64,000 nt of DNA from Paenibacillus sp. KS-LC4 (lineage in GTDB: Bacteria; Bacillota; Bacilli; Paenibacillales; Paenibacillaceae). Position numbers and translations under genes: made by a program. Below are positions 44,652 to 53,914 of the stretch, piece after piece (position 1 is the first letter of the stretch; every line of letters begins with the position of its first letter). Below the pieces are notes generated by a model. It ran no database searches. It saw only the letters and a list, made by a program, of their open reading frames with translations, and was not told the origin of the DNA. The stretch spans positions 2,002,501 through 2,066,500 of the forward strand of contig NZ_CP145905.1 in the NCBI RefSeq assembly GCF_036894955.1, written 5' to 3'.

Positions 44652-45938
44652 ATGAGCATAGCAAGCAGACAGCTTCCCCGAAAACTGACGATTACGATGT
44701 GGGATTTTTCTTGGTATACGATGACGACGCCGGGTGAGCCTTACAGCGATTTAGCTGCAAGGTATAAAGAGGCGGTAGAGCGGGGCTACAACACGATTCG
44801 TATTTGTGCGATGCCGCTCATGCTGTTTACAGAATCGGGCGTTCGCCCTGGGCCGCTGCGCTTTGGCAATTTGGGCGAGGTGGGACAGCGGACACGCTGG
44901 TACAATTGCAAAGGCGGGGCAGAGCTGGACGGGCATGGACAGCTATTGGAGCTGTTCAAGCAAGCGAAGGCTCACAACTGCTACATTATTCTCTCCTCGT
45001 GGGAATACCAGCAAAGTCCAAGCTTTCTGGCGGAGCCCTATTTGCGCGATTTGCTGGCGGACATTCCGCCAGACCAGCGTTTTATGGCGCTGGCAAAGTC
45101 GATGGATCAGCTCATTCAATATGTAAAGGCAGCGGGCTACGGCGAGCAAATCGCTTATGCCGAGCTGCATAATGAGGTCGAATTTGGCCAACTGACCGAT
45201 ATTGCCACGGAGCAGGGCGTTGCCAGCTCGAATACGCCGAGCCTTGTGCAGATTATGCAGCCCTATATTGAAGAAGCGATTGCATTTCTTCGCGAGCAGC
45301 ATCCCGAGCTGTTAATGACGGCAAGCTATACGCTGAATGAGGCTTACCCGAAAGCTTATGTGGCGCGAAATTTACAGGTGGCTCATTTTCATCTGTATAT
45401 TAAAGGCGTGTTGCAGGAGCTGATGGACCGGACGGGCATCGACAATGAAGCGGTGCCGTTTCCAAATGAGCTCGTGCAATCGCTGCTCCGTGAGGATGCG
45501 CCGCCGTTTGAGAGCTGGCAGCTGCCGGCAGGCCAGGAATGGCGGATGCAGGGCAATCCGGTCGGCATGAAGCTGCTTTATCTCCATGATTGGGCCGACC
45601 CGGAGCAATGGGATTTGTATTTGTATGACCATTATGGAAGCCATAAGCTGGCGATGCTCCAGAAGGCGGATTTCCGTTTTGAGGAGCTGCATGAATGGGC
45701 GGGGCAAACAGAGCTTCCTATCGTCATTGGGGAAGGCTACGTGGGCTACACGCCGCTGCATGCGGGCTTTGAGGAAGGGCCGGTCGGCAAATTCATTGCC
45801 GAGTATGCGATTCGCAAAGGGATGAAGCTGGGCTTCTGGGGCATGGTGCTCTGCTCCAACTGTGCGCCCCATCATCCGTTCTGGAACGATATTGCATGGC
45901 AGCAAAAGTGGAATCGGTTTATTTTGGAATCGGAATAA
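44652..45938 (+). CDS. cellulase-like family protein (TIM barrel glycosidase)
   Basis: This 428-aa cytoplasmic protein resembles the sugar-binding cellulase-like family: LTITMWDFSWYTMTTPGEPY at the start, then YNTIRICAMPLML, ILSSWEYQQSPSF, IAYAELHNEVEFG (probable acid/base Glu) and VIGEGYVGYTPLH (probable nucleophile Glu). No signal peptide is present, so it probably acts on imported oligosaccharides. Starts are uncertain: ATG 44652 begins near the conserved domain after GGTGGA, but the frame is open to 44535. It lies downstream of LysR with no terminator seen between them. Confidence 0.72.
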   Translation: MSIASRQLPRKLTITMWDFSWYTMTTPGEPYSDLAARYKEAVERGYNTIRICAMPLMLFTESGVRPGPLRFGNLGEVGQRTRWYNCKGGAELDGHGQLLELFKQAKAHNCYIILSSWEYQQSPSFLAEPYLRDLLADIPPDQRFMALAKSMDQLIQYVKAAGYGEQIAYAELHNEVEFGQLTDIATEQGVASSNTPSLVQIMQPYIEEAIAFLREQHPELLMTASYTLNEAYPKAYVARNLQVAHFHLYIKGVLQELMDRTGIDNEAVPFPNELVQSLLREDAPPFESWQLPAGQEWRMQGNPVGMKLLYLHDWADPEQWDLYLYDHYGSHKLAMLQKADFRFEELHEWAGQTELPIVIGEGYVGYTPLHAGFEEGPVGKFIAEYAIRKGMKLGFWGMVLCSNCAPHHPFWNDIAWQQKWNRFILESE

Positions 45939-45985
45939 ATGAATACGGCAAATATAGCTCAAGAAAAATCAAATAGGGCGGGATA

Positions 45986-46037
45986 AAGGCTTCTTTTTCA
46001 AGCATGCCGAGGCATGCGGGGAAAGAGGCTTTTTCTC
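45986..46037 (+). terminator. terminator after the cellulase-like gene
   Basis: An imperfect hairpin AAAGGCTTCTTT...AAAGAGGCTTTTT with an inner perfect pair GCATGCC/GGCATGC is followed by T residues. The following 46038-46212 stretch contains nothing else I can support. Confidence 0.65.
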
Positions 46038-46212
46038 ACTCCTATTACACGCCTAATTGCTATTATCGGTATAGATGAATGCAAGTGGCCATGGCCGCTG
46101 GCTGGAGCGCTCAGGTTCACAGTTTTTTGCATGCGGACATTCAAAATAACGGATTTCCATATGAAAATATATCCATTTTATATAGTGCTTGGATTATATT
46201 TTATGTGCTAAA

Positions 46213-46227
46213 ATGAAAGCGTATACA
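46213..46227 (+). promoter_or_regulatory. consensus catabolite-responsive element (cre)
   Basis: ATGAAAGCGTATACA satisfies every position of the cre consensus WTGNAANCGNWNNCW. It lies 81 bases before the xyloglucanase start and overlaps or follows a -10 like TAAAAT (46209-46214). CcpA repression during growth on preferred sugars is expected. Confidence 0.75.
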
Positions 46228-46307
46228 TTTGGAAAGGAGTGGTTGATCATCCATATTTATATGCTAAGTGCTTGAGTTATATCATTCCAATTGAGGAGGG
46301 TATTCAT

Positions 46308-49208
46308 TTGATCAAACATTCGATGCGCAAGCTGGGTACGCTGGCCCTGGCGGTCACCGTTGTAGCCGGCACCGTAATAATCGGAAACCCGCTAGAGGCG
46401 CAAGCAGCACCAAGTGAAGCGTACACATGGAAAAATGTAGTGATTGGAGGGGGAGGGGGCTTCGTTCCAGGCTTTGTGTTTAATAAAAAAGAGCCCGGAC
46501 TGCTGTATGCCCGTACGGATATAGGCGGTGCTTATCGCTACAACGAGTCGACAGGCAGCTGGAAGGCACTGCTTGACCACGTGGGCTGGGATGAGTGGGG
46601 GAAGACCGGCGTCGATGCACTGGCAACCGATCCGGTTGATCCGAATCGTCTCTATATTGCGGCTGGCTCCTATACGAATAGTTGGGACCCGAATAATGGC
46701 TATATTATGCGCTCCATGGACAGAGGAGACACCTGGCAGGAAACGGAGCTGCCTTTCAAGATAGGCGGCAATATGCCGGGGCGTTCTATGGGCGAGCGGC
46801 TGATGATTGACCCGAATAAAAATAACATTATTTATTTTGGCGCACGCAGCGGCAATGGTCTATGGAAAAGTACAGACTACGGTGTGACTTGGAGCAAGGT
46901 GACGGCATTTCCGAATCCGGGTAATTTTGTCGAGGACCCGACTAATGAATACACGGCGGATATTATGGGACTCGCATGGATTACCTTTGACGAATCGACG
47001 GGCTCTCCGGGAACGGCGACGCAGACGATTTACGTCGGTGTAGCGGATACAGCGAGCAGCATCTATCGCAGTACGAATGGGGGAGTAACCTGGTCGGCCG
47101 TTGCCGGACAGCCAACAGGCTATTTGCCGCATCATGGCGAGCTGGATTCGAATGGGCAGCTGTATGTTACTTATAGCAATGGAATTGGTCCCTATAACGG
47201 CACGAAGGGCGATGTATGGAGATTGAATACAGCGACGGGCGTGTGGACGAATATTAGCCCTGTGCCTTCAAGCAGTACGGATAATTATTTCGGCTATGGC
47301 GGCCTTGCGGTTGATGAGCAGAACCCGGGTACGCTAGTCGTCGCAACGCTCAATTCCTGGTGGCCGGATGCAAACCTTTATCGCAGTACGGATAGCGGGG
47401 CAACATGGAAGCCGATCTGGAAGTTTACGTCTTACCCGAACCGTGATCTATATTACACGCAGGATATTTCGGCTGCGCCATGGCTCGATTGGGGCGTGAG
47501 TAGTACTCCGCCGGAAGTATCGCCTAAGCTGGGCTGGATGATTGGCGATATTGAAATTGATCCTTTTGACTCTGACCGCATGCTTTATGGTACAGGCGCA
47601 ACCGTATACGGCACAACGAATTTGACGGATTGGGATAGCGACGGCAAAGTGGCGTTGTCTGTTATGGCGACGGGCATTGAGGAGACATCTATCAATACGC
47701 TGGTTAGCCCGCCAAGCGGTGCTCATCTCCTTAGCGGTATAGGTGATATATCAGGCTTTAAGCATAATGATTTAACGGCAGCGCCTGCAAAAATGTTCAC
47801 CGGTCCAAGCAGCACAACAAGCTTAGACTTTGCCGAGCAGAGTCCCTCATTTATCGCACGTGTCGGACATGCAGACAAAGGAAAATATCCGAATGAAAAA
47901 TCAATTGCTCTGTCCTACGATGGCGGATCGAACTGGTTTAGTCCTAATGCAGAGCCATCGTCGACAGCGGGCGGCGGCATGATTGCCGTAGCTGCTGACA
48001 ATAGCTCGCTCGTATGGAGCACATCGGATGTCGGCGTTTATTATTCCAAAACGACCGGAAATTCATGGACCGCAAGCACCGGCGTTCCAGCTAAAGCAAG
48101 CGTAGCTGCCGACCGCGTTAACAAAAACAAATTTTACGCTGTAGCGGCAGGGAAATTCTATGTGAGCACTGATGGCGGTGCGACATTCACAATGACCGCG
48201 GCCGCTGGCCTTCCTGCGCAAGGCAATACGAAATTTAAAGCGCTCCCAGGAGTGGAAGGCGATATTTGGCTGGCTGGCGGCAATGAGGACAGCGGCGTAT
48301 ACGGGTTATGGCATTCGACGAACTCGGGAGCATCTTTTACGAGGCTGAGTAACGTTGAGGAGGCAGATGTCGTCGGCTTCGGCAAGGCGGCACCGGGCCA
48401 GACCTATCCTGCGCTTTATGTATCGGCGCAAATCGACCAGGTCAGAGGCTTTTTCCGTTCGGACAATGGCGGCTCAAGCTGGGTAAGAATTAATGATGAT
48501 CAGCATCAATATGCATATACAGGTGAAGCGATTACCGGTGACCCTCGCATCTATGGACGTGTGTATGTCGGCACGAATGGTCGCGGTATTTTTTATGGGG
48601 ATACGGTAAATGGTCCAACACCAACACCGACGCCAACAGCGACACCGACGCCGACAGCAACACCGACGCCGACAGCAACACCGACGCCAACGGCGACACC
48701 GACGCCGACAGCGACGCCGACGCCAACAGCAACACCGACGCCAACACCGGCAGGCAGCTTTAAAGTGCAGCTGTATAACGGCGTTACAGCGGCAACGTCC
48801 AACACACTGAATCCACAAATCAAGCTGGTTAATACAGGCACAAGCTCACTGAATCTGGCGGATGTGAAGCTTCGTTATTATTACACGATTGACGGCGAGC
48901 AAGCTCAAAGCTTCTGGTGCGACTGGTCGACCGTTGGCAGCTCCAACGTCCATGCTTCCTTCGTCAAGCTGTCGACTGCTGCAACGGGAGCAGACTACTA
49001 CGTTGAAATTAGCTTTGCCAGCGGAGCGGGGTCTGTTGCGGCAGGCCAAAGCATCGAGCTGCAAACGCGGATTTCGAAAAACAATTGGAGCAACTACACC
49101 CAGACTGGCGACTATTCATTTAATTCCAGTTCGACTAGCTACGTAGACTGGGACAAAGCTACTGGCTATTCAGCCGGCAGCCTGCAATGGGGTATAGAGC
49201 CATCTTAA
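46308..49208 (+). CDS. secreted GH74 xyloglucanase with CBM3
   Basis: This 966-aa protein has a signal peptide (to EAQAAPSEA), a GH74 double beta-propeller (about 40-780), a Pro-Thr linker and a C-terminal CBM3 (about 815-966, YTQTGDYSFN, YVDWDKATGYSAGSLQWG). Catalytic Asp71 is in LYARTDIGGAYRY and the second acid in GIGDISGFKHNDL. It should cut xyloglucan and bind cellulose. The TTG start 46308 follows GAGGAGGG with 7-base spacing; an upstream in-frame ATG at 46239 has a non-signal leader. A cre site lies upstream. Confidence 0.9.
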   Translation: MIKHSMRKLGTLALAVTVVAGTVIIGNPLEAQAAPSEAYTWKNVVIGGGGGFVPGFVFNKKEPGLLYARTDIGGAYRYNESTGSWKALLDHVGWDEWGKTGVDALATDPVDPNRLYIAAGSYTNSWDPNNGYIMRSMDRGDTWQETELPFKIGGNMPGRSMGERLMIDPNKNNIIYFGARSGNGLWKSTDYGVTWSKVTAFPNPGNFVEDPTNEYTADIMGLAWITFDESTGSPGTATQTIYVGVADTASSIYRSTNGGVTWSAVAGQPTGYLPHHGELDSNGQLYVTYSNGIGPYNGTKGDVWRLNTATGVWTNISPVPSSSTDNYFGYGGLAVDEQNPGTLVVATLNSWWPDANLYRSTDSGATWKPIWKFTSYPNRDLYYTQDISAAPWLDWGVSSTPPEVSPKLGWMIGDIEIDPFDSDRMLYGTGATVYGTTNLTDWDSDGKVALSVMATGIEETSINTLVSPPSGAHLLSGIGDISGFKHNDLTAAPAKMFTGPSSTTSLDFAEQSPSFIARVGHADKGKYPNEKSIALSYDGGSNWFSPNAEPSSTAGGGMIAVAADNSSLVWSTSDVGVYYSKTTGNSWTASTGVPAKASVAADRVNKNKFYAVAAGKFYVSTDGGATFTMTAAAGLPAQGNTKFKALPGVEGDIWLAGGNEDSGVYGLWHSTNSGASFTRLSNVEEADVVGFGKAAPGQTYPALYVSAQIDQVRGFFRSDNGGSSWVRINDDQHQYAYTGEAITGDPRIYGRVYVGTNGRGIFYGDTVNGPTPTPTPTATPTPTATPTPTATPTPTATPTPTATPTPTATPTPTPAGSFKVQLYNGVTAATSNTLNPQIKLVNTGTSSLNLADVKLRYYYTIDGEQAQSFWCDWSTVGSSNVHASFVKLSTAATGADYYVEISFASGAGSVAAGQSIELQTRISKNNWSNYTQTGDYSFNSSSTSYVDWDKATGYSAGSLQWGIEPS
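48616..48752 (+). repeat. 18-bp tandem repeat encoding PTPTAT linker
   Basis: About six units of an 18-bp repeat (CCGACGCCAACAGCAACA type) encode PTPTAT within the xyloglucanase. Third-position changes between units show silent drift. Such GC-rich repeats can change copy number by slippage and vary linker length without frameshift. Confidence 0.8.
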
Positions 49209-49225
49209 TTTGAAAAAGAGTAGGG

Positions 49226-49262
49226 GCTCATGCGCCGTTTCAAACGGTGCATGAGCTTTTTT
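49226..49262 (+). terminator. terminator after the xyloglucanase gene
   Basis: GCTCATGC-G-CCGTTT pairs with AAACGG-T-GCATGAGC, followed by TTTTTTG. Confidence 0.9.
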
Positions 49263-49300
49263 GACATGCGCTGCGCTGCTACTATATTGATCATCATAGG

Positions 49301-49332
49301 AATAGAATAGAATAGAATAGAATAGAATAGAG
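49301..49332 (+). repeat. six AATAG pentanucleotide repeats
   Basis: AATAG occurs six times without interruption (49301-49330). It lies 270 bases ahead of the hybrid kinase and about 110 bases before its -10 box, outside any gene. A 5-bp unit is not a multiple of 3 but here would only alter promoter spacing. Confidence 0.85.
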
Positions 49333-49444
49333 GCGACGATTCGACTAGCAACGAGGCGATACCCTGTCGCAGCGGCTTACTTATATGGGGGGAGGTGCCG
49401 TCGTAATGACGACTCTTTCTTTTTCTATTTTTTCTACTAATATG

Positions 49445-49475
49445 TTCAGAAAAGGTTCAGAATAATAGTTATAAT
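49445..49475 (+). promoter_or_regulatory. kinase promoter with TTCAGAA direct repeats
   Basis: TATAAT (49470-49475) is preceded by two TTCAGAA copies (49445-49451 and 49456-49462) spaced 11 bases, one helical turn, in the -35 area. The arrangement suggests an activator, possibly the BTAD-type response regulator encoded downstream. The stretch 49333-49444 shows nothing else. Confidence 0.45.
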
Positions 49476-49601
49476 AGAAATATAGAAACGATTATGATAG
49501 CTTGCATGAAGAAGCAGTGCCTGGTGAGTTCGACTCAGCAGGCTTTACATCGTATAGGCGATATATAAGAGACATCGTAACGCTGCGGGGAGAGACTATG
49601 A

Positions 49602-52600
49602 ATGCTTAATCGAACGAACATCGGCATGTTCCTGATGATAATAGGAATTATGGGCACAATTTTCGCGCTTATTTTCTATACGGTTACAGATAAACAGGAT
49701 GTGCGTGCTGTAAATGGCGTGTTGGACTTGAGTAACTGGAGTTTTGTAGAAAAGGGGGCAGTGAAGCTGGATGGCGAGTGGGAGTTTTATCCTAACCAGC
49801 TGCTGACTCCAAAAGATTTTGTCATAGCTAGCCAGATGCCGCAGGAGCAGGCTCCACCGAGCAAGCTGGTAAACGTGCCGGGTAAATGGAATAGTTATTT
49901 GTCTGGAGAAGGAGGCAAGTCGGGCATTGGCTACGGCACTTATCGCTTAAAGATTCAGCTTCCCAGCCATTTACGGGAAATATATGGGGTGTATACCTCA
50001 AGCATACGCATGGCCAATCGCATTTATTTAAACAATCAAATGATCGGCGCCAGTGGTGCCCCAGCTGCAATTGAGTACGATGGCGTTCAGAACAATGTGC
50101 CTTATATTGGTCTTGGCTCGGTTGCGGGCGATTCGGTCGAGCTTATTGTGCAGGTGGCAAACTACAGCTATGCTACAGGCGGCATTATTTATTCCATTAC
50201 CTTTGGAGACCAGCATACGATTATCAAAAACAGAGAGATGGATATGCTGCTGGGGGTGCTGACGCTTGCTGGATTTTTAATTCCAGGCTTATTTTGCTTG
50301 CTGTTATATGTGCTTAGAAAACAGGAAAAGGGGCTGATGTTTCTCGGGCTTTTTTGCCTCTCATCCCTGTTTTTTATGATGACCCAGGGGGAAAGGCTTA
50401 TTTTTCAGCTTATTCCTGATCTGCCATATTCTCTGGTGCTGAAGCTGCAGCCGATTTCATCGGTGTTCGTGTATTATTTTTTATTATGCATTGTGAATGA
50501 AATGCTGCCAGGCATCGTTCATCCCAAAGTGATGCGGTTGTTAAAATGGCTTGCGGGAATCACCATTTTGCTGGAGATCATTGCGACGCCATTATTTATA
50601 TCGAAGCTGGAAGTATTAATTATGGTTCAAGGTTTGTTGATGATTGTTTATTATATTTATGTCATTATCCGCGGGGTAGGAAGCAAAGCGTATACGGACC
50701 CCTACTGGTTTTTAAGTCTTCAGAGTATCGTCATGATGATGCTTGCTTCCATGATGCGGGCCTATGGAATTTTGGAAAGCACTATGCTCATTTCCTTCGA
50801 AATGCTGCTGTTTGTGTTCGCTCATGCGGGCTTGTTCGCAAAACGCTTTACCGAATCGATTCGTGAGGTGGAGCAGCTTTCGGAGAAGCTGCTGACGCTT
50901 GATGGGCTCAAGGATGAATTTATGACGATGACCTCACATGAGCTGAGAACACCGCTGCACGGGATTATTAATATGGCAGCCTCTATGCTCGAAGGTGCTG
51001 CCGGGCCGCTGAACAATACGAAGCAGGCGGAGCATTTATCAATGATTGTCTCAACCGGCAATCAGCTGTCCGCGCTTATTCAGGACATTTTGGAATTTGC
51101 AGAGCTGCGTGGCGGTGTAATGAAGCTGGCGAAGCGGAAAATTTATTTTCAGCCCGTGCTTCATGCGGTTGTGGAGGTTGTGGAGCATTTGCTCATCGAC
51201 AAGCAGGTGCAGATTCAGCAACGGCTGCCCGCCAATTTGCCTTTGCTGGATGCGGATGAGGATCGACTCCGGCAAATTTTGTATAACCTGCTGGGCAATG
51301 CAGCGAAGGCGACCCTTCAAGGGACAATTACAATTAGTGCAGTGACACAGGCGAATAAGGTGAGGGTGGACATTTCGGATACAGGAATGGGCATGTCGCC
51401 CGAGCAATTGGAAACGATTTTTCTTTCTGAACGTAAAATAAAGGCGAGACAGACGGTCTTTCAAGGCTCCGGCTTTGGGCTGCGTATTACGAAGCAGCTA
51501 GTGGAGCTAGGTGGGGGAACCATTAGCGTTCATTCTATTGCGGGAAGTGGGACTACATTCAGCTTTACAATACCGATTGCACAGGGCCAGCAAACAGACG
51601 AGGCCGATATCCCTTATCAGGAGCAGGCTGCCGCAATGGAACTTACGGCTATGCTGAATATACCGCCGCCCGCTGCTGAATTCCGCGTGCTCGTCGTTGA
51701 CGATGATCCGATTAATTTGCAGGTGCTCATTAATTTGCTTTCCATTGAACGCTGCGAGGTAACGGCGGTAAGAAGCGGGGATGAGGCGCTTGAAGAGGCG
51801 CTAGCTGCTCCAGCCAAATATGATTTGGTCATTACGGACTGGATGATGCCGAAAATGTCGGGCATTGAGCTGTGCCGCAAAATCCGCGAGCGCTTCCTGC
51901 TGTCGGAGCTGCCCGTGCTGCTGCTCACAGCCAGAACGAAGCCAGAGGATATTAAGCTCGGCTTTGAGGCAGGGGTCAACGATTATATTGGCAAGCCCGT
52001 TGATGCAGGCGAGCTGCGTGCAAGGGTTCAAACGCTGCTGACGCTTCGCAAGTCAGTTAAGCTGGCCGTACAGGCGGAAATGGCATTTTTGCAGGCGCAA
52101 ATCAAGCCCCATTTTTTATATAATGCCTTGAATACGATTATAGCGATTTGTCCGGTAGATCCGTATAAAGCAATGGAGCTGCTGATCGAGTTAAGCCAGT
52201 TTTTGCGCAGCAGCTTTGATTTTCACAATCGCGATAAAATGACGACGATTGAACGAGAGCTGGAGCTGGTGAAGTCCTATTTGACGCTGGAAAAGGCGCG
52301 CTTTGATGAAAGGCTTAAAATTGAATACGAAATTAGCTGTGATGAGCTTGCGCTTATACCTCCGCTGACCATTCAGCCGATTGTGGAAAATGCGGTTAAT
52401 CACGGCGTTATGAAAAAAGAAGAAGGCGGTACCATTAAGCTGAAAATTTCTGAAGTGGATAACTGTATTATGGTTCTTGTTGAGGACGATGGTGTAGGCT
52501 TTTCCCCTGAACGATTATCGCAGGTGCTTTCGGACAAAGGAACGGGCCGCGTAGGCTTGAGCAACATTCATCAAAGGCTGGTTAATTTATACGGCAGCGG

Positions 52601-52691
52601 TTTGGTCATTGATGGACAACGGCAGCGCGGAGCGGAGGTAAGCTTCCGCTATCCGAAAGAGCTGCGAGGAGGCGTGTATAATGAAGTATGA
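49602..52691 (+). CDS. hybrid sensor kinase with two kinase modules around a receiver
   Basis: This 1029-aa protein has an N-terminal helix, a jelly-roll-like sensor region (LDGEWEFYPNQLL, VPGKWNSY), seven membrane segments, a HisKA/HATPase module (His446 in SHELRTPLHG), a receiver (Asp746 in VITDWMMPKMSG) and a second LytS-type module (His837 in QIKPHFLYNALNTI, ending in a HATPase). The order fits 7TMR-DISM sensors. Phosphotransfer between the modules, or to the neighbouring regulator, is likely. Start 49602 is fixed by GGGGAGA and by a stop just after the ATG at 49598. Signal unknown. Confidence 0.87.
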   Translation: MLNRTNIGMFLMIIGIMGTIFALIFYTVTDKQDVRAVNGVLDLSNWSFVEKGAVKLDGEWEFYPNQLLTPKDFVIASQMPQEQAPPSKLVNVPGKWNSYLSGEGGKSGIGYGTYRLKIQLPSHLREIYGVYTSSIRMANRIYLNNQMIGASGAPAAIEYDGVQNNVPYIGLGSVAGDSVELIVQVANYSYATGGIIYSITFGDQHTIIKNREMDMLLGVLTLAGFLIPGLFCLLLYVLRKQEKGLMFLGLFCLSSLFFMMTQGERLIFQLIPDLPYSLVLKLQPISSVFVYYFLLCIVNEMLPGIVHPKVMRLLKWLAGITILLEIIATPLFISKLEVLIMVQGLLMIVYYIYVIIRGVGSKAYTDPYWFLSLQSIVMMMLASMMRAYGILESTMLISFEMLLFVFAHAGLFAKRFTESIREVEQLSEKLLTLDGLKDEFMTMTSHELRTPLHGIINMAASMLEGAAGPLNNTKQAEHLSMIVSTGNQLSALIQDILEFAELRGGVMKLAKRKIYFQPVLHAVVEVVEHLLIDKQVQIQQRLPANLPLLDADEDRLRQILYNLLGNAAKATLQGTITISAVTQANKVRVDISDTGMGMSPEQLETIFLSERKIKARQTVFQGSGFGLRITKQLVELGGGTISVHSIAGSGTTFSFTIPIAQGQQTDEADIPYQEQAAAMELTAMLNIPPPAAEFRVLVVDDDPINLQVLINLLSIERCEVTAVRSGDEALEEALAAPAKYDLVITDWMMPKMSGIELCRKIRERFLLSELPVLLLTARTKPEDIKLGFEAGVNDYIGKPVDAGELRARVQTLLTLRKSVKLAVQAEMAFLQAQIKPHFLYNALNTIIAICPVDPYKAMELLIELSQFLRSSFDFHNRDKMTTIERELELVKSYLTLEKARFDERLKIEYEISCDELALIPPLTIQPIVENAVNHGVMKKEEGGTIKLKISEVDNCIMVLVEDDGVGFSPERLSQVLSDKGTGRVGLSNIHQRLVNLYGSGLVIDGQRQRGAEVSFRYPKELRGGVYNEV

Positions 52692-52706
52692 AGGGAGTAG
52701 GTGGCG

Positions 52707-53834
52707 ATGAGAGTCATTTTAATTGATGATGAAAAGCCGGCGCTCGCTCACATTGAATGGTTGTTCGAGCGGGACGGACGCTTACAGGTGGCAGCAAAAT
52801 TCACCTCGGCCAGAGACGGCATTCAAGATGTTCGGAACACTCCTGCCCAGATCGTCTTTCTGGATATTAATATGCCGGGGCTCAATGGGCTGGAGGCGGC
52901 GGAGCATCTTCGCAGCATTAACCCGGATATCCGTATCGTATACATAACAGCCTATTCGGAATATGCAATTGAAGCGTTTGAGCACAATGCACTCGATTAT
53001 TTGCTTAAGCCTGTGCATCCTGAGCGGTTTAAAAAGACGATTACCCGCATTATGGAGGATTACAGTCGGGGCAAGCCGGAGAAACAGACGCTGCCAGGCA
53101 GGCAGGTGCTCTGCTTCAAGCGGCTGGCGTTTCATGACGATGGAAAAACGAATACGAGCCTTAGGCTGCGGACGCTGAAAGCGCAAGAGCTGTTTGCTTT
53201 TTTACTGCATTATAAAGACCAATGGGTCGCCAAGCAGCAGCTTCTGGACACACTATGGCCCGATTCGGATTACGAGAAAGCGATGATGCTGCTCCATACC
53301 TCCGTCTATCAAATTCGCAAGCTGATGAAAGATTGGAAAGTAGAGGCGCTCGTGGAGTTTGCGCTTGACAGCTATCGTCTTACAAGCAACGGATTAGAGC
53401 TGGATGTCGAGCAGTTCGAGCTTGGAGCTGCCAGGTTTCGCATAATTGATTCGGAGCAGCAGCGTATGGCGGCAGAGCAGACGCTTAGTCTTTATGCCGG
53501 GGACTATTTTGAAGAGCATGATTTTCTATGGGCTCGGCAGCGCAGGGATGAGCTTAGAGTGAAATATGTCCGATTAGTTCGCAGCCTTATCGACTATGAG
53601 ATAAACGCTGGTTATGAGCAGGATGCGCTTAAGAGACTGCTGCTTCTACATGAGCAGGAGCCTTATTCGGATGAGCTGTGCCGGCAGGTTTTAAACCTGT
53701 TTGGTCAATTGGGCGAACAGGAGGCACTGGTCCTATATTATGAAGATTTTGCACGATTGCTTCTTGAGGACTTAAATTGTGAGCCGGAGCCAGAGACGAA
53801 GCTTGTTATAATGCAGCTTAAAGGCGCCATATAA
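52707..53834 (+). CDS. response regulator with BTAD (SARP-like) output
   Basis: This 375-aa protein has a receiver (Asp7, Asp8, phospho-site Asp53 in VFLDINMPGLN, Lys in YLLKPVHPERF), a winged-helix DNA-binding region (about 140-220) and a bacterial transcriptional activation domain of helical repeats (about 225-375). ATG 52707 follows AGGGAG with 9-base spacing; GTG 52701 is too close. It starts 15 bases after the kinase and should be its partner. Regulated genes are unknown. Confidence 0.85.
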   Translation: MRVILIDDEKPALAHIEWLFERDGRLQVAAKFTSARDGIQDVRNTPAQIVFLDINMPGLNGLEAAEHLRSINPDIRIVYITAYSEYAIEAFEHNALDYLLKPVHPERFKKTITRIMEDYSRGKPEKQTLPGRQVLCFKRLAFHDDGKTNTSLRLRTLKAQELFAFLLHYKDQWVAKQQLLDTLWPDSDYEKAMMLLHTSVYQIRKLMKDWKVEALVEFALDSYRLTSNGLELDVEQFELGAARFRIIDSEQQRMAAEQTLSLYAGDYFEEHDFLWARQRRDELRVKYVRLVRSLIDYEINAGYEQDALKRLLLLHEQEPYSDELCRQVLNLFGQLGEQEALVLYYEDFARLLLEDLNCEPEPETKLVIMQLKGAI

Positions 53835-53894
53835 ATTAAATTAAAATAAAATGGCGGTTCAGTTGGCTTTGCCTTTCTATTATCGAATGGCTGA

Positions 53895-53914
53895 GCGGCT
53901 GAGCCGCTTTTTTA
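53895..53914 (+). terminator. terminator after the response regulator
   Basis: A short hairpin GCGGC-TGA-GCCGC is followed by six T residues. A longer alternative pairs GCGGTTCAG near 53854 with CTGAGCCGC. Confidence 0.75.

Noticed and set aside
48616..48752. Possible CRISPR-like array
   Set aside because: Units are 18 bp with no spacers and lie inside a coding frame.
48532..48841. Arg- or Val/Gly-repeat proteins on the minus strand
   Set aside because: They are reverse readings of the 18-bp Pro-Thr linker repeat in the xyloglucanase gene.
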